Shown: positions 21,535 to 34,432, numbered from the stretch's first letter. The stretch: DNA of 64,000 nt from Galdieria sulphuraria (GCF_000341285.1 NW_005178475.1:124001-188000); one strand, 5' to 3'. Notes: generated by a model not told the origin, from the sequence alone. A program made the numbers and translations.

Positions 21535-22044
21535 GTTATAAGTAAAATATAACACGCCTTAACCCTATGTTGAAGATAGCAGAAGAACTTGTAAAGTTTA
21601 TTTTCGCAAGTTTTTTGTTGTTTCCGTTTGGATAGAAAAGTATATAAATAATTTCATAATTGTACTTTTTGGTATCATTTATATGGAATTGTTATATTCC
21701 TTTATTATTTGTATGGCGAGTATAGCAGCAACTTTGTACTACTCCATGCCGCTTTCAGTTCGTGTATCTATTATGATGTCTTAGGTCGGCCGTAAACTGA
21801 CAATTTTTCTGTTTCGCTTCACCTTTCAAGCAGGTCTGACTCTGCCTAATATCCTTGAGACGGATACAAATAACCTCTTCCGTCATTTACATTAAACCTG
21901 GCGAAAAAGCGAACATCAGAGTTTAGAGGATTTATTTTCATTGCTTTCTTCGCATCTCTAGTTGGTTTCTCTTCTATTTATAAAGTCAGCTCATTTGTTA
22001 GGTGAAGAATTTGGCGCGCATGATTTTGAAATTTTGAGGTTCAA
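21535..22044. other. Intergenic region
   Basis: This 510-nt AT-rich region separates the reductase from the RhoGAP gene, both on the plus strand. No frame, repeat or RNA gene is evident. Confidence 0.5.
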
Positions 22045-24134
22045 ATGTCGAATGGAAAGAGTCGTAGGAGACTGTCATTAGACTCTGTTAGGAATCTCAC
22101 TTCAAGCTATGAGAAGAGAAAAAACCCAAGTGGTTATGAAAGCGACTCTTCATCCCAGACCCCTAAACGATGTAAGCAAGCAGGATATATTCATTCTTCC
22201 ATTTTTAACATTTCATATAAAGCAAGTATTTTTCAGAAGCTAGTAACTGCACACAAATCTTCTAGAAGAGTTAGCGTTGTAGGAAACGAGGTGACAACTG
22301 ATATCAAAGAATCAAACCCCTTAGTAGCAAACAAAGGTCTGCGTAGACTTGTTCTTAAAAGTCAACTGAAACAATATAGTAACTAGTAGAAGTACTCACC
22401 GTTACACAGAAAAACCAACAAATGGAATGTCTCGTGAAGAGAAGACTTCCATACTTGATTGTATTGAATTTCTTAACGAAGAGCCTCATGCTCTGGAAGT
22501 TGAAGGTATCTTTCGAAGTGTATGTTGATGTTAACTCGGATGACCCTTCTCTGACATTAAACAATAGAGCGGTTCCTTTTCACAGATGCAAAAGCTTCGA
22601 TCACTCCTAAATCAAGGTTACAAAGTACCAAGAAGCTACTCACAGAATTCTGAAGATGCACCAGATCCCCTCACGATGGCTGATCTTTTGAAAGATTTGT
22701 TAAGAAATTTGAGGTCGCCTCTTCTCCCAAAAGAAACTGGACAATTACTGCTCTCAACAAAAAAGGTATTTTTACTTGAAAAAGAGAAGCATTAAACCAA
22801 TACTGTGTAGTCGAATGCGGATCTTAGTCTCCTGCATGTTGTCGATGAATTGAAAGGGGACAATAAGGAAGTCTTTGAGAAACTCATGCAGTTACTTGCC
22901 AAGGTAACGCCGAAGAAAACTTTGGTAGCATCTTTTACTTTACTTTGTTGCCCTAGACGTCTTCATTGTCATTATTTAATCATATGAACGGCAAAAATAT
23001 CGCCACAATTTTTACTCCTACTCTTATTCACTGGGATCCATTACAACCTTCTGCCAGAGCAGAACTACAGGCCGTTACAGAAGCAGTCACATTGATCATT
23101 GATGACTACGTTAGCAGTTTCTTCGTGAAAGAACAGAAAGAGATAAAGACAAGGAAACATCATTCCATGCCACTTCATCTTCAACCTAATCCATTTTACA
23201 ACCCTCCCAAATTTTTGTTTCTGTCGAAACGATGTCACAATGACATTGATAAGGAAAATTGTTTTGACGCAGCAAGTGACATCCGTTCTGTGCCTAAGAT
23301 AAAGGATTCTCGGAGGCCGAAGGAGATACCTCAATGGAAGCCTTTGAGTGATGAAGAGAGAACAAGTTTCGATGCTTCCTTTCATGCCGTTGATATTGGT
23401 GACAAAGGCAAAATTTCCGCTTCTGAGGGTATTGAATTCTTTAGCAAGTTCAATCTTTCTCTGGAACAAGTGGCTCTTATTTGGAATCTAGTTGACAGAG
23501 ATGAATCTGGCGCTCTGGGAATAAGAGAATGGAGAGTTGCTATGGTAAATTTGTTGTTGATATTTTCTATATGCCATGTTCTGAATCTGGTTTAAGGCAT
23601 TATGTATAGGTGTGAACAAAAACTGCCAGATTCCTACGCAACTGCCAGCTGTTTTAGAACAAGAACTTGTCGAATCTCCTCGTAATTCTCTTAACTTTGA
23701 ATCAAGTGAAAACGCAGGAAATATTGACGCAAATTGTTTATCAGAAGGATTATCCGGCAGTTATCGTAAAACCTTCGGGGCTGTACAGGAAGTGAAACAA
23801 GGTATAGAAACGAGTCAAATATGTCTGAAAGAGAGTAGCTTGGTAAATGCCAATATGCACAGTATGGAAGAAAGGCATGGCACACATAGTATGCACAGCA
23901 AGATAGGATTTGTTCAAGAACAATTGGCTTGTGATGAAGTGCTTGAAAGTATTAGATGGCTATGGACAGACAAGTCATCTGTAAGCAAAACTCATAGCGA
24001 TAGAACGTTTCAGGTAAGAATCCCTTTAGGGTAAATTAGGAAGCAATTTACAGCACAATGATTTATATTAGAAAATGCCTCATTTAGATCCATTGACTAG
24101 AAGAAAGTTGTTAGGACGAGGATTTCATGAATAA
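22045..24134 (+). CDS. RhoGAP domain plus EH domain protein
   Basis: The ATG is at 22045. Exons read with confidence are the one ending at 22519, then 22586-22765, 22811-22903, 22957-23544, 23597-24013 and 24072-24134. Splicing between about 22165 and 22400 is uncertain, with several phase-compatible choices. A RhoGAP domain spans these exons (ILDCIEFLNEE, EVEGIFR with the Arg finger, KLRSLLNQGY, NGKNIATIFTPTLIHW). An EF-hand-like Eps15-homology domain follows at about 23340-23660 (DRDESGALGIREWRVAM then ALCIGV). RhoGAPs switch off Rho/Rac GTPases; EH domains bind NPF peptides at endocytic sites. A protein linking Rho signalling to endocytosis is a reasonable inference. The N-terminal 100 residues are basic and disordered. 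Confidence 0.85.
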
Positions 24135-24418
24135 TTGGATACATTGTGCATATTTTTTGTGTTTCTGATTGTATCCAAGTCATTAACCTGTATTGCAATC
24201 TTTCAAGATATATAAAGGTTTGATCAAACGTTTGAGTGTTGCTCTGTTGAGTTGATGTCATTGGAACGGGTTTTCGATTAATTGAGAGACCTCTCCCATT
24301 TTATACTTGAAATGACCTAAAGTATCCAAGCATTTTCCACAGCTAGTCCTAGATTTTTGTTGTTATATCGACTTTGAAAGTTTGACATTGTGAATCGATT
24401 GGTGATTGATTTATCAAA
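24135..24418. other. Intergenic region upstream of RPA2
   Basis: This 284-nt AT-rich spacer lies between the RhoGAP-EH stop and the RPA2 start. No coding signal is seen; it presumably holds the RPA2 promoter. Confidence 0.5.
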
Positions 24419-27400
24419 ATGAGTTCCGGTCGTAATAGCATTTTGTTATCGTCGAAAGAGCACAAGCTATTGGAACTCGTGAAACCGCATGTTGAGTCGT
24501 TTGATTACTTCCTTTCTAAAGGACTGACGTATCTGGAGAAGGAGCTCCAGCCTTTAAGGTTTATTCTTAACACCGACGATCAAGAAACGAAGGAATCGGA
24601 ATCAAAGAAGACGACAAGAAAAGTACATTTTACACAGCAACTGGATAACAACAGTAGTGAGAGTCTTTTAGACCCACAAAACTCAGATGCCGCAGAAAAT
24701 TTTGAGGTGAACCAGAAACATTTTGCCTCTAAAAAGCTTCCCAAAGACGCACAAGACAGTTTCCACACACCGAGCTCGTTGATGGGACAGACCCCAGCTT
24801 CTAAATTGCACGTTGAAATTGATGTAGCCAACATAGAAGTTAGGAAGCCATCACAGTATCCCAAAGCGCGTAGAAGTGTGCATGATAAGCTGTTGCCGAG
24901 GCACTGTCGAGAGAACCAAACTAGTTATAAAGTAATTGAAGACCTTTGCCGATATCCCTTATCTTAGCGTGGTTTATAGGCTCCACTTTTTTTGACTCTT
25001 CGTTGCAAGATTGATGGTAAGGTTTGCCATCAGTTGGTTCGCCTTGTGGGAGAGATTCCAGTCATGGTTCGAAGTGCAGTGTGTCATTTGAGTAAAATGG
25101 ATAGTGGAGAGTTGCGGAAATTAGGAGAAGAAGAGTATGTTGTACTTTTTCCCTGTAAACTGAAGCTAATCCGTATGAAGGTTCGAGACTGGAGGATATT
25201 TCATCTGTAATGGTGTAGAGAAAGTGTTGCGAATGATCATCGTCTCAAGGAGAAATCATATCATGGCTATTAAGAGAGACTCTAATAGCAACAGGGGACC
25301 TTTGTTTTCTTCATTTTCTTGTTATATAAGATGCGTTAGACCAGATCAAACAAGCAAGACCTTCCATCTTCACTACTTGACTTCTGGTGCCATTCAAGCT
25401 AGAATTTCTATTTCAAAGCAAGAGTACATGATACCTGTGTTGCTAATCTTCAAAGTATGAACACTGCAGGATGATGAGAAATTTTTTTAACTTCGATGGA
25501 TAGGCTTTGATTCCAGAGATAACCGATAGAACTATATACGAAGTCATTATGCAAGGAAACGAAAATGACATTTATTTACGGGATCGTGTAATTGCAATGC
25601 TGATGGATGGCTTGTCAAAGTATGAAGGAACCGCTGGTTCAGAGTTGGCTTATCTTGGAAGAACTTTTCGTATCGTATGGACATTCTGCAATTTCTTCTT
25701 AGCTACTTTAATACTTATACATGTATCTGCATTCACCAGGCATTGAGTATATTCGATGATCAAGTTACTGACGAACAAGTTGGAAGACAGTTTCTGAAGC
25801 ATTTTGTATTAATACATCTTAGTGGTGACAAATATACAGATGATGACAATGTAGCCAAACTCGAAATGTTAGCTTTAATGGTTAGTATGAATTCTTTTTT
25901 TCACTTATTTTAATTTTCTCGTAGATTCGGAAACTGATTGCTGTAGCAAGGGGCTCTATTTGCCCTGATAGTCCTGATTCTTTAGCACATCAAGAAGTGC
26001 TACTTCCAGGACATTTGTATATGATGTATTTGAAAGAGAAAATAGAAGATTATTTATTAGGCATTCGCTCTGTGATTTTGAAGGATTTCAACATGAAGAA
26101 AGCGATTCATTTAGAAGAAGGTCCATATTTTGCCACTTGCTTACAAAGATGCCCTATAGATATTGGCAAAAGAATGGAGCATTTTATTGCAACTGGTCAG
26201 TTGCAGACTAGGACAGGATTGGACTTGATGCAAGTAAGTCTTTTCATCGTTTTTGAAAATTTTTTAATAATATTATGTAAGACTGCTGGATATTCAGTTG
26301 TTGCTGAAAGAATCAGTTATTATCGATATATTTCTCACTTCCGTTGTGTCCATCGAGGACAGTTCTTTTCAGAGTTGAAAACTACTTCCGTTCGTAAACT
26401 TCTTCCAGAGGCATGGGGTTTTCTATGTCCTGTTCATACACCCGATGGCGCTCCTTGCGGTATTTGAATATTTTAGTTGCATATTATTTTCAAAGCCTGA
26501 TTTTTTCAAGGTCTTTTGAACCATCTAGCGCATCCTGTAATTGTTTCACAGTCAGAGGAGATGGCTACAGAACCCTTGTTAAGTTGGCTTGTTGAACATG
26601 GGATGACTTTGTCCAATAAGTATTCCTCTTTAGAAATGCCAAATGCATGGGAGTATCCCGTCGTTTTAGATGGAAAGATATTAGGGTAAGAATGTGAAGG
26701 AACCGATTGTCCCAGGTTGATAATTTTAATATGTAGCTATCTTTCTGTGGATATAATGATGAATATCAGTCAGCAAATGAGAATTCTAAAGGTTTACTTG
26801 TAATTTGCATGTGAAGAAAGTTATTGAGCAACAGATAGGTAAACAATGAGATGAATATACTTCCAAAAACTGCAGAAATTGTTACAGTTGTCCGCCAAAC
26901 CTGGAACGATCGAAACTTCCCTGGTCTATTTATCTTCACTGGTCCTGCAAGATTATTAAGACCAGTATGGCTATTGTTGTCAAAGTCGCCAAAACAAGAA
27001 TATATTGGTCCATTGGAACAGGCATTTTTGCGTATTGCTAATCCTAAAGTCGTTTCTTTAGATTGGAAGAATATGAAGAAGGATGAGTCTGTTTTTGGTA
27101 AGTAACCTTTTGAACTTGTATTGATAGAATTTTCAATTTTAGTTGTTTGAAACAAGTTCCTGCAACACATGAAGAAATTGACTGTTTGAGCTTCCTAAGT
27201 TTAGTAGCATCGCTTACTCCATTTTCAGATATGAATCAGAGTCCGAGGAATATGTACCAATGCCAAATGAGCAAACAAAGCCTGGGCACTCCCTATCATT
27301 TATTTGAAAGAAGAAGTGACTCTAAAATGTATCGACTTGTAACCCCACAAGTGAGTTTTTCATTTCATGTTTGGACAAGTTTTGACATATTTCAGATTCC

Positions 27401-28920
27401 TATCGTTCGAAATTTTCCAACTCAAGATTCTTTTGAGATGGATCATTTTCCTAATGGTTTTAATGCTGTAGTAGCAGTTTTGAGTTACACTGGCTATGAT
27501 ATGGAGGACGCCATGGTCATCAATAAGGCAAGTTTGGATCGAGGCTTGGCGCATGGAACGATGTATTCAACACAGTTGATCGATTTAGATCAAATGAGAG
27601 GTTAGCGTGCATATTGTTTACCAAAAAATGTCTTATTTTGCCTAGGAACAAAATCGAAATATATAGGAGGAGGTAGTCAACATGAGACAGTAAGTCGAAG
27701 TCATTCAAAATGGGCTTCTTATGCGTAGTTTTTAGATTGGCGAGGATGGATTACCAGAAGTTGGTGTTAGAGTGTTCAAAGGTGATCCACTGTATTGTAT
27801 AGCAGATGAAACTGTGTACAGTCTAGCTAGTGGCACTTCAGAGAAAGTTTATTTTCATAAGCAAGCTGATCCAGCTATAGTTGATCAAGTTCGTCTGATT
27901 CCCGTTACTAGCAGAGCCTCCGCAGAAGTAAGCTCTGCAGTTTGATTGGTCATTTCTAATGATATATATATATATATATATTGTCAATAGGGCATCCGAA
28001 GAGCTTCGATAAAATTGCGTTATCCGAGAATTCCAGTTATTGGAGACAAGTTTGCTTCTCGTCATGGCCAGAAGGGAGTTCTTTCAGCGTTGTGGCCTTC
28101 GGAAGACATGCCTTTTACGGAGAATGGGATCGTTCCTGATATTATTTTTAACCCAAATGGATTTCCTAGTCGAATGACTATAGGAATGATGATGGAAAGC
28201 ATTTGTGGTAAAGCAGGAGCATTGCATGGCATGTTTCAAGTACGTAATCAATGTTTGCAGTCAAAATGTTTCTTACTTGCGGAATAAGGATTCCACTCCC
28301 TTTCGCTTTGATGAAGATAACACTGCTGTTGATTACTTTGGAGAACAGTTACGCAAGGCTGGCTTTAATTTCTATGGAAATGAAGTTATGTATTCTGGAT
28401 ACACTGGTGAGCCTTTTCAAGTCGATATTTTCATTGGGGTCATTCATTATCAGCGACTGAGGCATATGGTTAGCGATAAATTCCAGGTGCGTGTACTACT
28501 GTATTGGGAATAGCACATTGAAAGAGAATGTATCTGTAGGTTCGTTCTACGGGTCCAATCAACCCTTTAACTCGACAACCTGTGAAAGGACGAAAAGTAG
28601 GAGGCGCTATTCGTTTTGGAGAAATGGAAAGAGATGCTTTACTTGCTCATGGTGCTGCTTATTTACTTCATGATCGGCTTCAACTTTGCTCTGATTTGCA
28701 TACGGTTTATGCGTGTGAAGTTTGTAGTTCGATAATATCGTTGCAGAATGTTATTTATTCGTCTCATAATCTGAGAAGCCATCGCATCATTTGTAGATAT
28801 TGTGGCGAAGAGAAAGGACGCCCAAAGAAGATACTATTGCCTTATGTGTTCAAATATTTGGCCACCGAATTGGCAGCAGTCAATATTCGAACGCGATTAG
28901 GATTACAATGTGAAATGTGA
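24419..28920 (+). CDS. RPA2: DNA-directed RNA polymerase I, second-largest subunit
   Basis: Seventeen exons (24419-24931, 24980-25138, 25188-25454, 25504-25674, 25740-25880, 25925-26233, 26282-26459, 26511-26685, 26737-26791, 26839-27097, 27157-27350, 27396-27600, 27646-27689, 27736-27927, 27991-28239, 28289-28486, 28540-28920) give 1229 residues, near yeast Rpa135. Landmarks are [92 protein letters not shown] and a C-terminal zinc site (CEVC ... CRYC). The block after SRHGQKG and the form of the hybrid-binding region match Pol I rather than Pol II or III. The subunit transcribes rDNA in the nucleolus. One exon is only 44 nt. Introns are 44-65 nt. The next gene starts 11 nt after the stop. 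Confidence 0.96.
27962..27981. repeat. (AT)10 microsatellite in RPA2 intron 14
   Basis: Ten AT units lie inside the intron 27928-27990, just before the acceptor TTGTCAATAG. This is short, intronic and probably neutral. Confidence 0.95.
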
Positions 28921-28931
28921 CTGACTGGGTC

Positions 28932-29884
28932 ATGGACGTCGTTGTGGGAGATGATAACCATTCTGCCTCTCCCATAACTTTACAAACCAATGTTGAAAAC
29001 CTTGAAGAACTCCCTATAGATGCACCAGCACAGAAAACAGTGAATCTATATAAAGTAGACAACTATACTTTTGGTACCAAACAAGCCTCCCAAAAACAAC
29101 ACGAACGAAATCCTCAACGGCTAAAGGAAAAGTGTGCAAACTTATGACTTAAAATTGTTTTTGAAAGAATAATAATTGTTTGAATAGATATCAAGAAAGG
29201 GGTTTGAGGCACTCAGTTGCAGGTGTGCTTCTTGTTCACCATCATCGACACCCTCACGTGCTTGTCTTACAACGAACTAAAGACGCTGGAAGGTATTTCT
29301 CTTAAGAATATTGTTTGTTATCGTTGTTAAATACTTGTAGTTTCTGGTTACCTGGTGGTCGACTGCGTCCAGGTGAAGGTGATTTGGAAGGCCTATCAAG
29401 AAAACTGGATAATCGTCTAAAGAGTCCATCACAAGAAAGAAGCCACTGGGAAGTAGGAGATTTTTGTACGTTGACTATAATGAGCGGTTTGTTCCTTTCT
29501 TATCTTTAATCTATTTCTAGTGGCAACTTGGTGGTATCCTGACTTTTCTGACAATAGATATCCATATATCCCACCACATGTTACCAAACCTAAAGGTCAG
29601 TTTGAAAGCTCGGCATAATTGTTCTCATTCCAATGGTTCATTATTTTGTAGAAAAACTGAACCTATACCTTGTTCAGCTCCCAGAGTCTTGTGCTTTTTC
29701 CGTTCCAAGTGATCTTCAGTTACTCGCTATTCCTCTCTTTCAGGTGTTTAACAATGCTGTAAGTAGCACGTTGTATAAATTATATAAGTGTAGTGGATTA
29801 AATTTCAACGGCTAGGAACAATATGGTGAAGTAATTAGTTCTTTGCCGACCCTTCTCAGCAGATACCATGTGAATTACCTATAA
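28932..29884 (+). CDS. NUDT21: Cleavage and polyadenylation factor CFIm25 (CPSF5/NUDT21)
   Basis: Exons 28932-29131, 29188-29292, 29341-29465, 29521-29595, 29652-29758 and 29816-29884 encode 226 residues, the same length as human NUDT21 (227). The protein reads NLYKVDNYTFGTK, then GLRHSVAGVLLVHHH, FWLPGGRLRPGE, YPYIPPHVTKPKEK and ends ISSLPTLLSRYHVNYL, all family hallmarks. It carries a Nudix fold that in this family binds UGUA RNA and does not hydrolyse. It selects poly(A) sites in nuclear pre-mRNA. I chose the ATG at 28932; it follows the RPA2 stop by 11 nt, so its promoter must lie within the RPA2 coding region or its mRNA begins there. Confidence 0.95.
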
Positions 29885-30054
29885 AGCTGGAATATTGTTT
29901 ACACAATATGACATTTTATCATAAGGCTGGTTAGTAGTCCTGTTTTCTAGAATTGAAGCACAAGTTGATATATAAATACATTTGTCGCCATTTTCAGTCT
30001 TCACTTTTGTCAAACATACATTATTCAGTCGTCGTTATCGGGTGATTGGAAGTT

Positions 30055-32493
30055 ATGGCCTTTCGATTTGTTCTTCGTTGTTTTAGACCAGTTCTTTTGA
30101 GAGACAATTCCTTTCGAAACAAGTGTAGCAACCGTAGTTTTTCCAATCATACTGGAAAAGGTATTTTCGGTTTAGAGGTATTTTTATCCCATTCGAACCT
30201 TCCAGTAAATACTGACTCATCTGGTCTGTAGCGTTTGCATAGAGCAAGTGATTGGCAGTCTATAACCTTGGAAACCATTCAAAATTGTGAACGCATAGCT
30301 ACGACAATAAGATCTTCGAAACCGTCTACTTATACTTTACAGTTATTTGACGATCTATCCAACGAACTCTGTAGAGTATTGGATGTTATGGAACTCTGTA
30401 GACACATACACCCTGATCCAGATTTTATTGGAGAAGCTGAAAAATGGTTTTCTGTTTTGAATAGTTACATGCAAGTAAGTATATTCTCGACTCTGATTGA
30501 GAACCACCAAAAGCGTTGTATTGTAAGGAATTAAACGCAGATTATCTTCTTTATCGACCGCTTTCAGACTTGGAAATGAGGTCCTCGGAGCTTTCTTTAG
30601 ACAGAGAAGAGAATATGATGCTCAAGTCTCTCATTTCGGATATGCAAAGAAGCGGTATTCATATGCCAAGTAAGACCAGACAAAAAATCGTGGAGCTTCA
30701 AAACAAGGTCAGGAATAGCGCTTACTCGTCTTGAGAAGTAAAGTTTACTATTAGGTCTGTAATAGATTGCTAGCTTAGGTTTTGAGTTTACCCGTCAGAT
30801 TTCGCGACCACCAGCTTCCTTTTCTGTTCCTGAAGATAAAGTGAATGAGCTGTTTAGTCCAACTGAGCTTGCTTCCTTTGAGTATATTGAACAACGAGAA
30901 GGAAAACGTATTTATAGGAGCGATATGGTAAGGAGTTTGGTCACGACTAGAGTTATATTGAACATGTTTGTAGCAAACTTTGAAACAGATCTTACACCAT
31001 CATGAAAAAGGAGAGGCTCGTAAACTGGCCTATCTATCTATATACAATGCAGATCCTTCAAGTATTCAAGTTGTCGACTCATTATTAGGAACTAGAAGTC
31101 AGTTAGCGAGAATGTTGGGTTATTTATCCTACAGTCATTTTGCTTCTGTGGACAAGTTAATGAAGAATCCTGAAAGAGTGCGTGAATTTCTTTTGCAACT
31201 TAATAAAAGTTTGCAACCAAAACTTGAAAATGAATTGCGGCAACTTCAAGAAGAAAAATATAGAAGAGAATTATCAAACCACCCTATTGAGAGTTGGGAA
31301 GTTACATTTTACTGTAATCAGATTAGGAAGAAGCAGCTTACCACTGAAAACCTAAGATTGGATGAATATTTACAATTAGAATCGTGTTTGGAGGGCATGT
31401 TTTATATTGCAAATTGTCTTTTTGGTATAAGAACTGTAGAAGATTTGGAAAATCCGGAAAAGTGGCATGACGATGTAAGAAAATTCGTTTTTGTGAGTGA
31501 GTCTGGAGAGTGTTTGGGAACTTTATTTCTTGACCTTTATCAACGCCCTTACAAATATCCAAACTCTACTCATTTCACGATTCAGTCTCATCGTATTTCA
31601 AAAGATGGCAAGCATCAACTTCCAGTTATAGCCATCACAATGAACATGGAAAATAATTCGAGGACCATGAAAGAATCAACTCTGTTGCATCCTTTTGAAC
31701 TTCAAACCCTAAATCATGAGTAAGTGTGAATTTCTATATTTTTGCATAGCAATGACATTTCATTTTGAAGATTTGGTCACGCACTACATTCGATTCTTTC
31801 CGCAACTAGATTTCAGAATCTAGCTGGAACAAGGACTGCTTTAGATTTTGTAGAAATGCCTTCGCATCTTTTTGAATATTTTGCTAGGGACCGAAGAGTT
31901 CTACAGCAGTTTGCAAAGGAAGGTTTTATTAACAAGACTATTCCAGAGTCTCTGGTGGAGGATATGCTGAGACATTCTCAGCTATTCTCAGGAATTGACG
32001 CACAGACGCAGATTTTCTATTCTTTGTTGGATTTAGAGCTTCATTCTTCTTCTAGCGTTTATGATGGAAGAAGTGTTGATATATTGAAAACAGTACAAAA
32101 TGAGCACACTCCATTTCGATATGTTGAGGGAACAGCTTGGCACACTCGTTTTGGTCACTTATACGGGTAAATCTTTTTCATCAGAATTTATTTTTGTATA
32201 GCATCTAATATGTCTTGAATAGATATGCCTCTTGTTATTATTCCTATTTGGTTGCGAAGGTGCTTGCATCGAAAATATGGCAACGTTTATTTAGTGATAA
32301 TCCTCTTAGTAAGGAATCAGGAAAGTTGTTACAAGAGAAGGTCCTTATGGTTGGAGGTTCGAAAAGTCCTCAAGAGATATTAGAAAGTATTCTTGACAAT
32401 GATATGAAGGCTGATCGCTTTTTGATGGAATTGGGTATAAATGAGTTTGTCTTGGAAGAGTGTCCTTCAATCTATACTGGCACAGATAACTAA
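30055..32493 (+). CDS. MIPEP: Mitochondrial intermediate peptidase (M3 metalloprotease)
   Basis: Exons 30055-30177, 30232-30474, 30528-30707, 30766-30927, 30974-31719, 31771-32166 and 32223-32493 encode 706 residues, close to human MIPEP (713). The zinc-binding HEFGH falls at residues 484-488 and its Glu codon is split by an intron. It is followed by ALHSILSATRFQNLAGT and DFVEMPSHLFEYF, the typical Oct1/MIPEP context. The N-terminus is rich in Arg, Phe, Ser and Asn without acids (FRFVLRCFRPVLLRD), as expected of a mitochondrial presequence. The enzyme removes an octapeptide from imported precursors after the processing peptidase cut. Thimet oligopeptidase and organellar PrlC are less likely given the substrate-loop block. 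Confidence 0.94.
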
Positions 32494-32734
32494 ATGCAGA
32501 ATTATTGAACATTCTCCTTGTCTACAAAACCTTTTGACTGGTTTGCTGTATCAAATTGTGAAACAAAGTGTACAAGTTGACATGAACAATTTGTTATTCA
32601 AGTCATTGTAGAAGATTCTCTTGTATGCTGTTGTCGTGTACTTTGCCGTTTTTATTAGATAAAGAATTACGGTCTTAACAGTAGACTATTGCAAGTAGCC
32701 TCTTTTTGGATGAACTCGATAGCAGTTACAGAAA

Positions 32735-34384
32735 ATGCATGAAAACTTGCGTACTTACTTCACCAAAAATTGGATTGGTTTCATGCAACGTCGATTTCAT
32801 GAACGATTGCGTGATCCAAGGTTTCAAAGACTTCCTAAGAAGTTGCGAAAGGTCTCAACTGACAGACGTTTCAGGTCAATTTCGAGTAAGTTTCTAGAAC
32901 GAAGTCAACCTGATGTCGACAAGTTTGGAAGGCCCATCGACAGAAACAAAAAGCTTTCCGAACAACAGGAATTGGAAAGCTATTATCAAGTCCTTTCCGA
33001 CCCTTCTTCTTCAGAAGAAGAGTCTAATGCAGTCACAGAAACACCAGAAAAGTGGGCAAGTGAAGTTAGTAAGAGTGAAATGGTTTCTATAGAACATTCT
33101 TCTAATCAAGAGGCTACCTCTGCCTCGAGTGTTGTTCCCCTTGGCAGAGAAACTCATCGTTTGGCAGTGACAAATCTAGACTGGAAAAGACTGTACGCTG
33201 TAGATATTTTAGCAGCTTTGAATTCCTTTTGTCCTGAATCGGGTCAGATTTTGAGTATTTGCGTATATCCAACAGAATATGGGAAATACTGGTTGAACAA
33301 AGAAAGTCAGGAGGGTCCACAACTTGAGCGTTTTAGGAAGAAAGCTCTTGAAACTTTGAATGATAATTCAGCATATACCACAAACATTCTCAATCTAGAA
33401 CAAGAGGAATTTGATGAACAACTTTCGTCAGAAATTGCCAGACAGTATGAGTTGGACAGAGAAAAATTCTATGTTGGAGTTGTCGTTTGTGATTCTGTTG
33501 CCACAGCTTCTTCAATTTATGAACAGTGTGACGGATTAGAATTGGAAAGTAGTGGCAATGTGTTTGATTTACGATTCATACCGGACGATGTTGTCTTTCA
33601 GGACCTTCCCAGAGATTCTGCTGGTCAAGTACCCAATAACTATGAACCGAAAACATTTTCTACTTTGCCTTTGCAACATACTTTTGCAAAACTTTCATGG
33701 GATGAAGACGATCCACATCGTGCAAAACTGAAGAAACGGCGTTTCACGGAACAAGACTTGTTAGATGATGATTTAAGAACTTATCTTGCTTCCTCGGATT
33801 CTGAGATAGAAGAAGAGAAAAGGGATGTCTATAAGCAGTTAGCCTCAGAAGTTCTTTCTTCAGGCAAGGACCGACATGTAGAGAAAGAAGAGAATCTCGA
33901 AATGGAAGCCACCTTTATTTCAGGTTTAGATAATATCGGAAAGAAGATATTGCAATCTAAAGAACAAAAGGAGGTAGAAATGAATGAAAGTGCATGGGAG
34001 AGACGCCTTCGAAAGATGAAAAGTAAGAAAAACGCAGGTAAAGATCGGAAAGTATATAAAAACGACGAGTCACCTAATCCTGTACCAGCCTCAAAGGATG
34101 ATAAATCAAGTATTCGCAAAGAAGCAGAATTGGAGTTACTCTTTATGAATTCGAAAGAAACAAACGATTATTCTTCAGACGAGGGCAAACAAAGGAAATC
34201 CAAACTGAAGAAAGTGAAATCAAATCCTGAGAACTTTTCTTTAGATACTGAAGATCCTCGCTTTGCTGCATTGTACCACTCACATGACTTTGCATTAGAC
34301 CCAACTGATTCACGATTCAAGAAGAGTTCTGGAATGAAAAAACTTCTACATGAAAGATCGAAAAGACTTTATGATACTTCATGA
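32735..34384 (+). CDS. ESF1: ESF1-like nucleolar pre-rRNA processing protein
   Basis: Single exon, 549 residues. The family features appear in order: an N-terminal block (STDRRFRSISSKF, VDKFGRPIDRNKK), an RRM-like central part starting HRLAVTNLDWKRLYAVDILAAL (read in two pieces) with the ICVYPTEYGK strand, a long acidic and lysine-rich segment, and the C-terminal NUC153 motif (DPRFAALYHSHDFALDPT). ESF1 belongs to the 18S rRNA processing machinery in the nucleolus. The ATG at 32735 begins directly before the conserved NWIGFMQRRF-like helix; no earlier in-frame ATG is convincing. It lies downstream of MIPEP on the same strand with a 240-nt spacer. Confidence 0.92.
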   Translation: MHENLRTYFTKNWIGFMQRRFHERLRDPRFQRLPKKLRKVSTDRRFRSISSKFLERSQPDVDKFGRPIDRNKKLSEQQELESYYQVLSDPSSSEEESNAVTETPEKWASEVSKSEMVSIEHSSNQEATSASSVVPLGRETHRLAVTNLDWKRLYAVDILAALNSFCPESGQILSICVYPTEYGKYWLNKESQEGPQLERFRKKALETLNDNSAYTTNILNLEQEEFDEQLSSEIARQYELDREKFYVGVVVCDSVATASSIYEQCDGLELESSGNVFDLRFIPDDVVFQDLPRDSAGQVPNNYEPKTFSTLPLQHTFAKLSWDEDDPHRAKLKKRRFTEQDLLDDDLRTYLASSDSEIEEEKRDVYKQLASEVLSSGKDRHVEKEENLEMEATFISGLDNIGKKILQSKEQKEVEMNESAWERRLRKMKSKKNAGKDRKVYKNDESPNPVPASKDDKSSIRKEAELELLFMNSKETNDYSSDEGKQRKSKLKKVKSNPENFSLDTEDPRFAALYHSHDFALDPTDSRFKKSSGMKKLLHERSKRLYDTS

Positions 34385-34432
34385 ACTGTGGAAACAAATG
34401 AAGTAGTATTCTACAATAAACTGAGATGAACA

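Noticed and set aside
25175-25195. GGTTCGAGACT, like a tRNA B-box
   Set aside because: It lies at an intron end inside RPA2, and no acceptor stem, D-loop or anticodon arm can be drawn around it.
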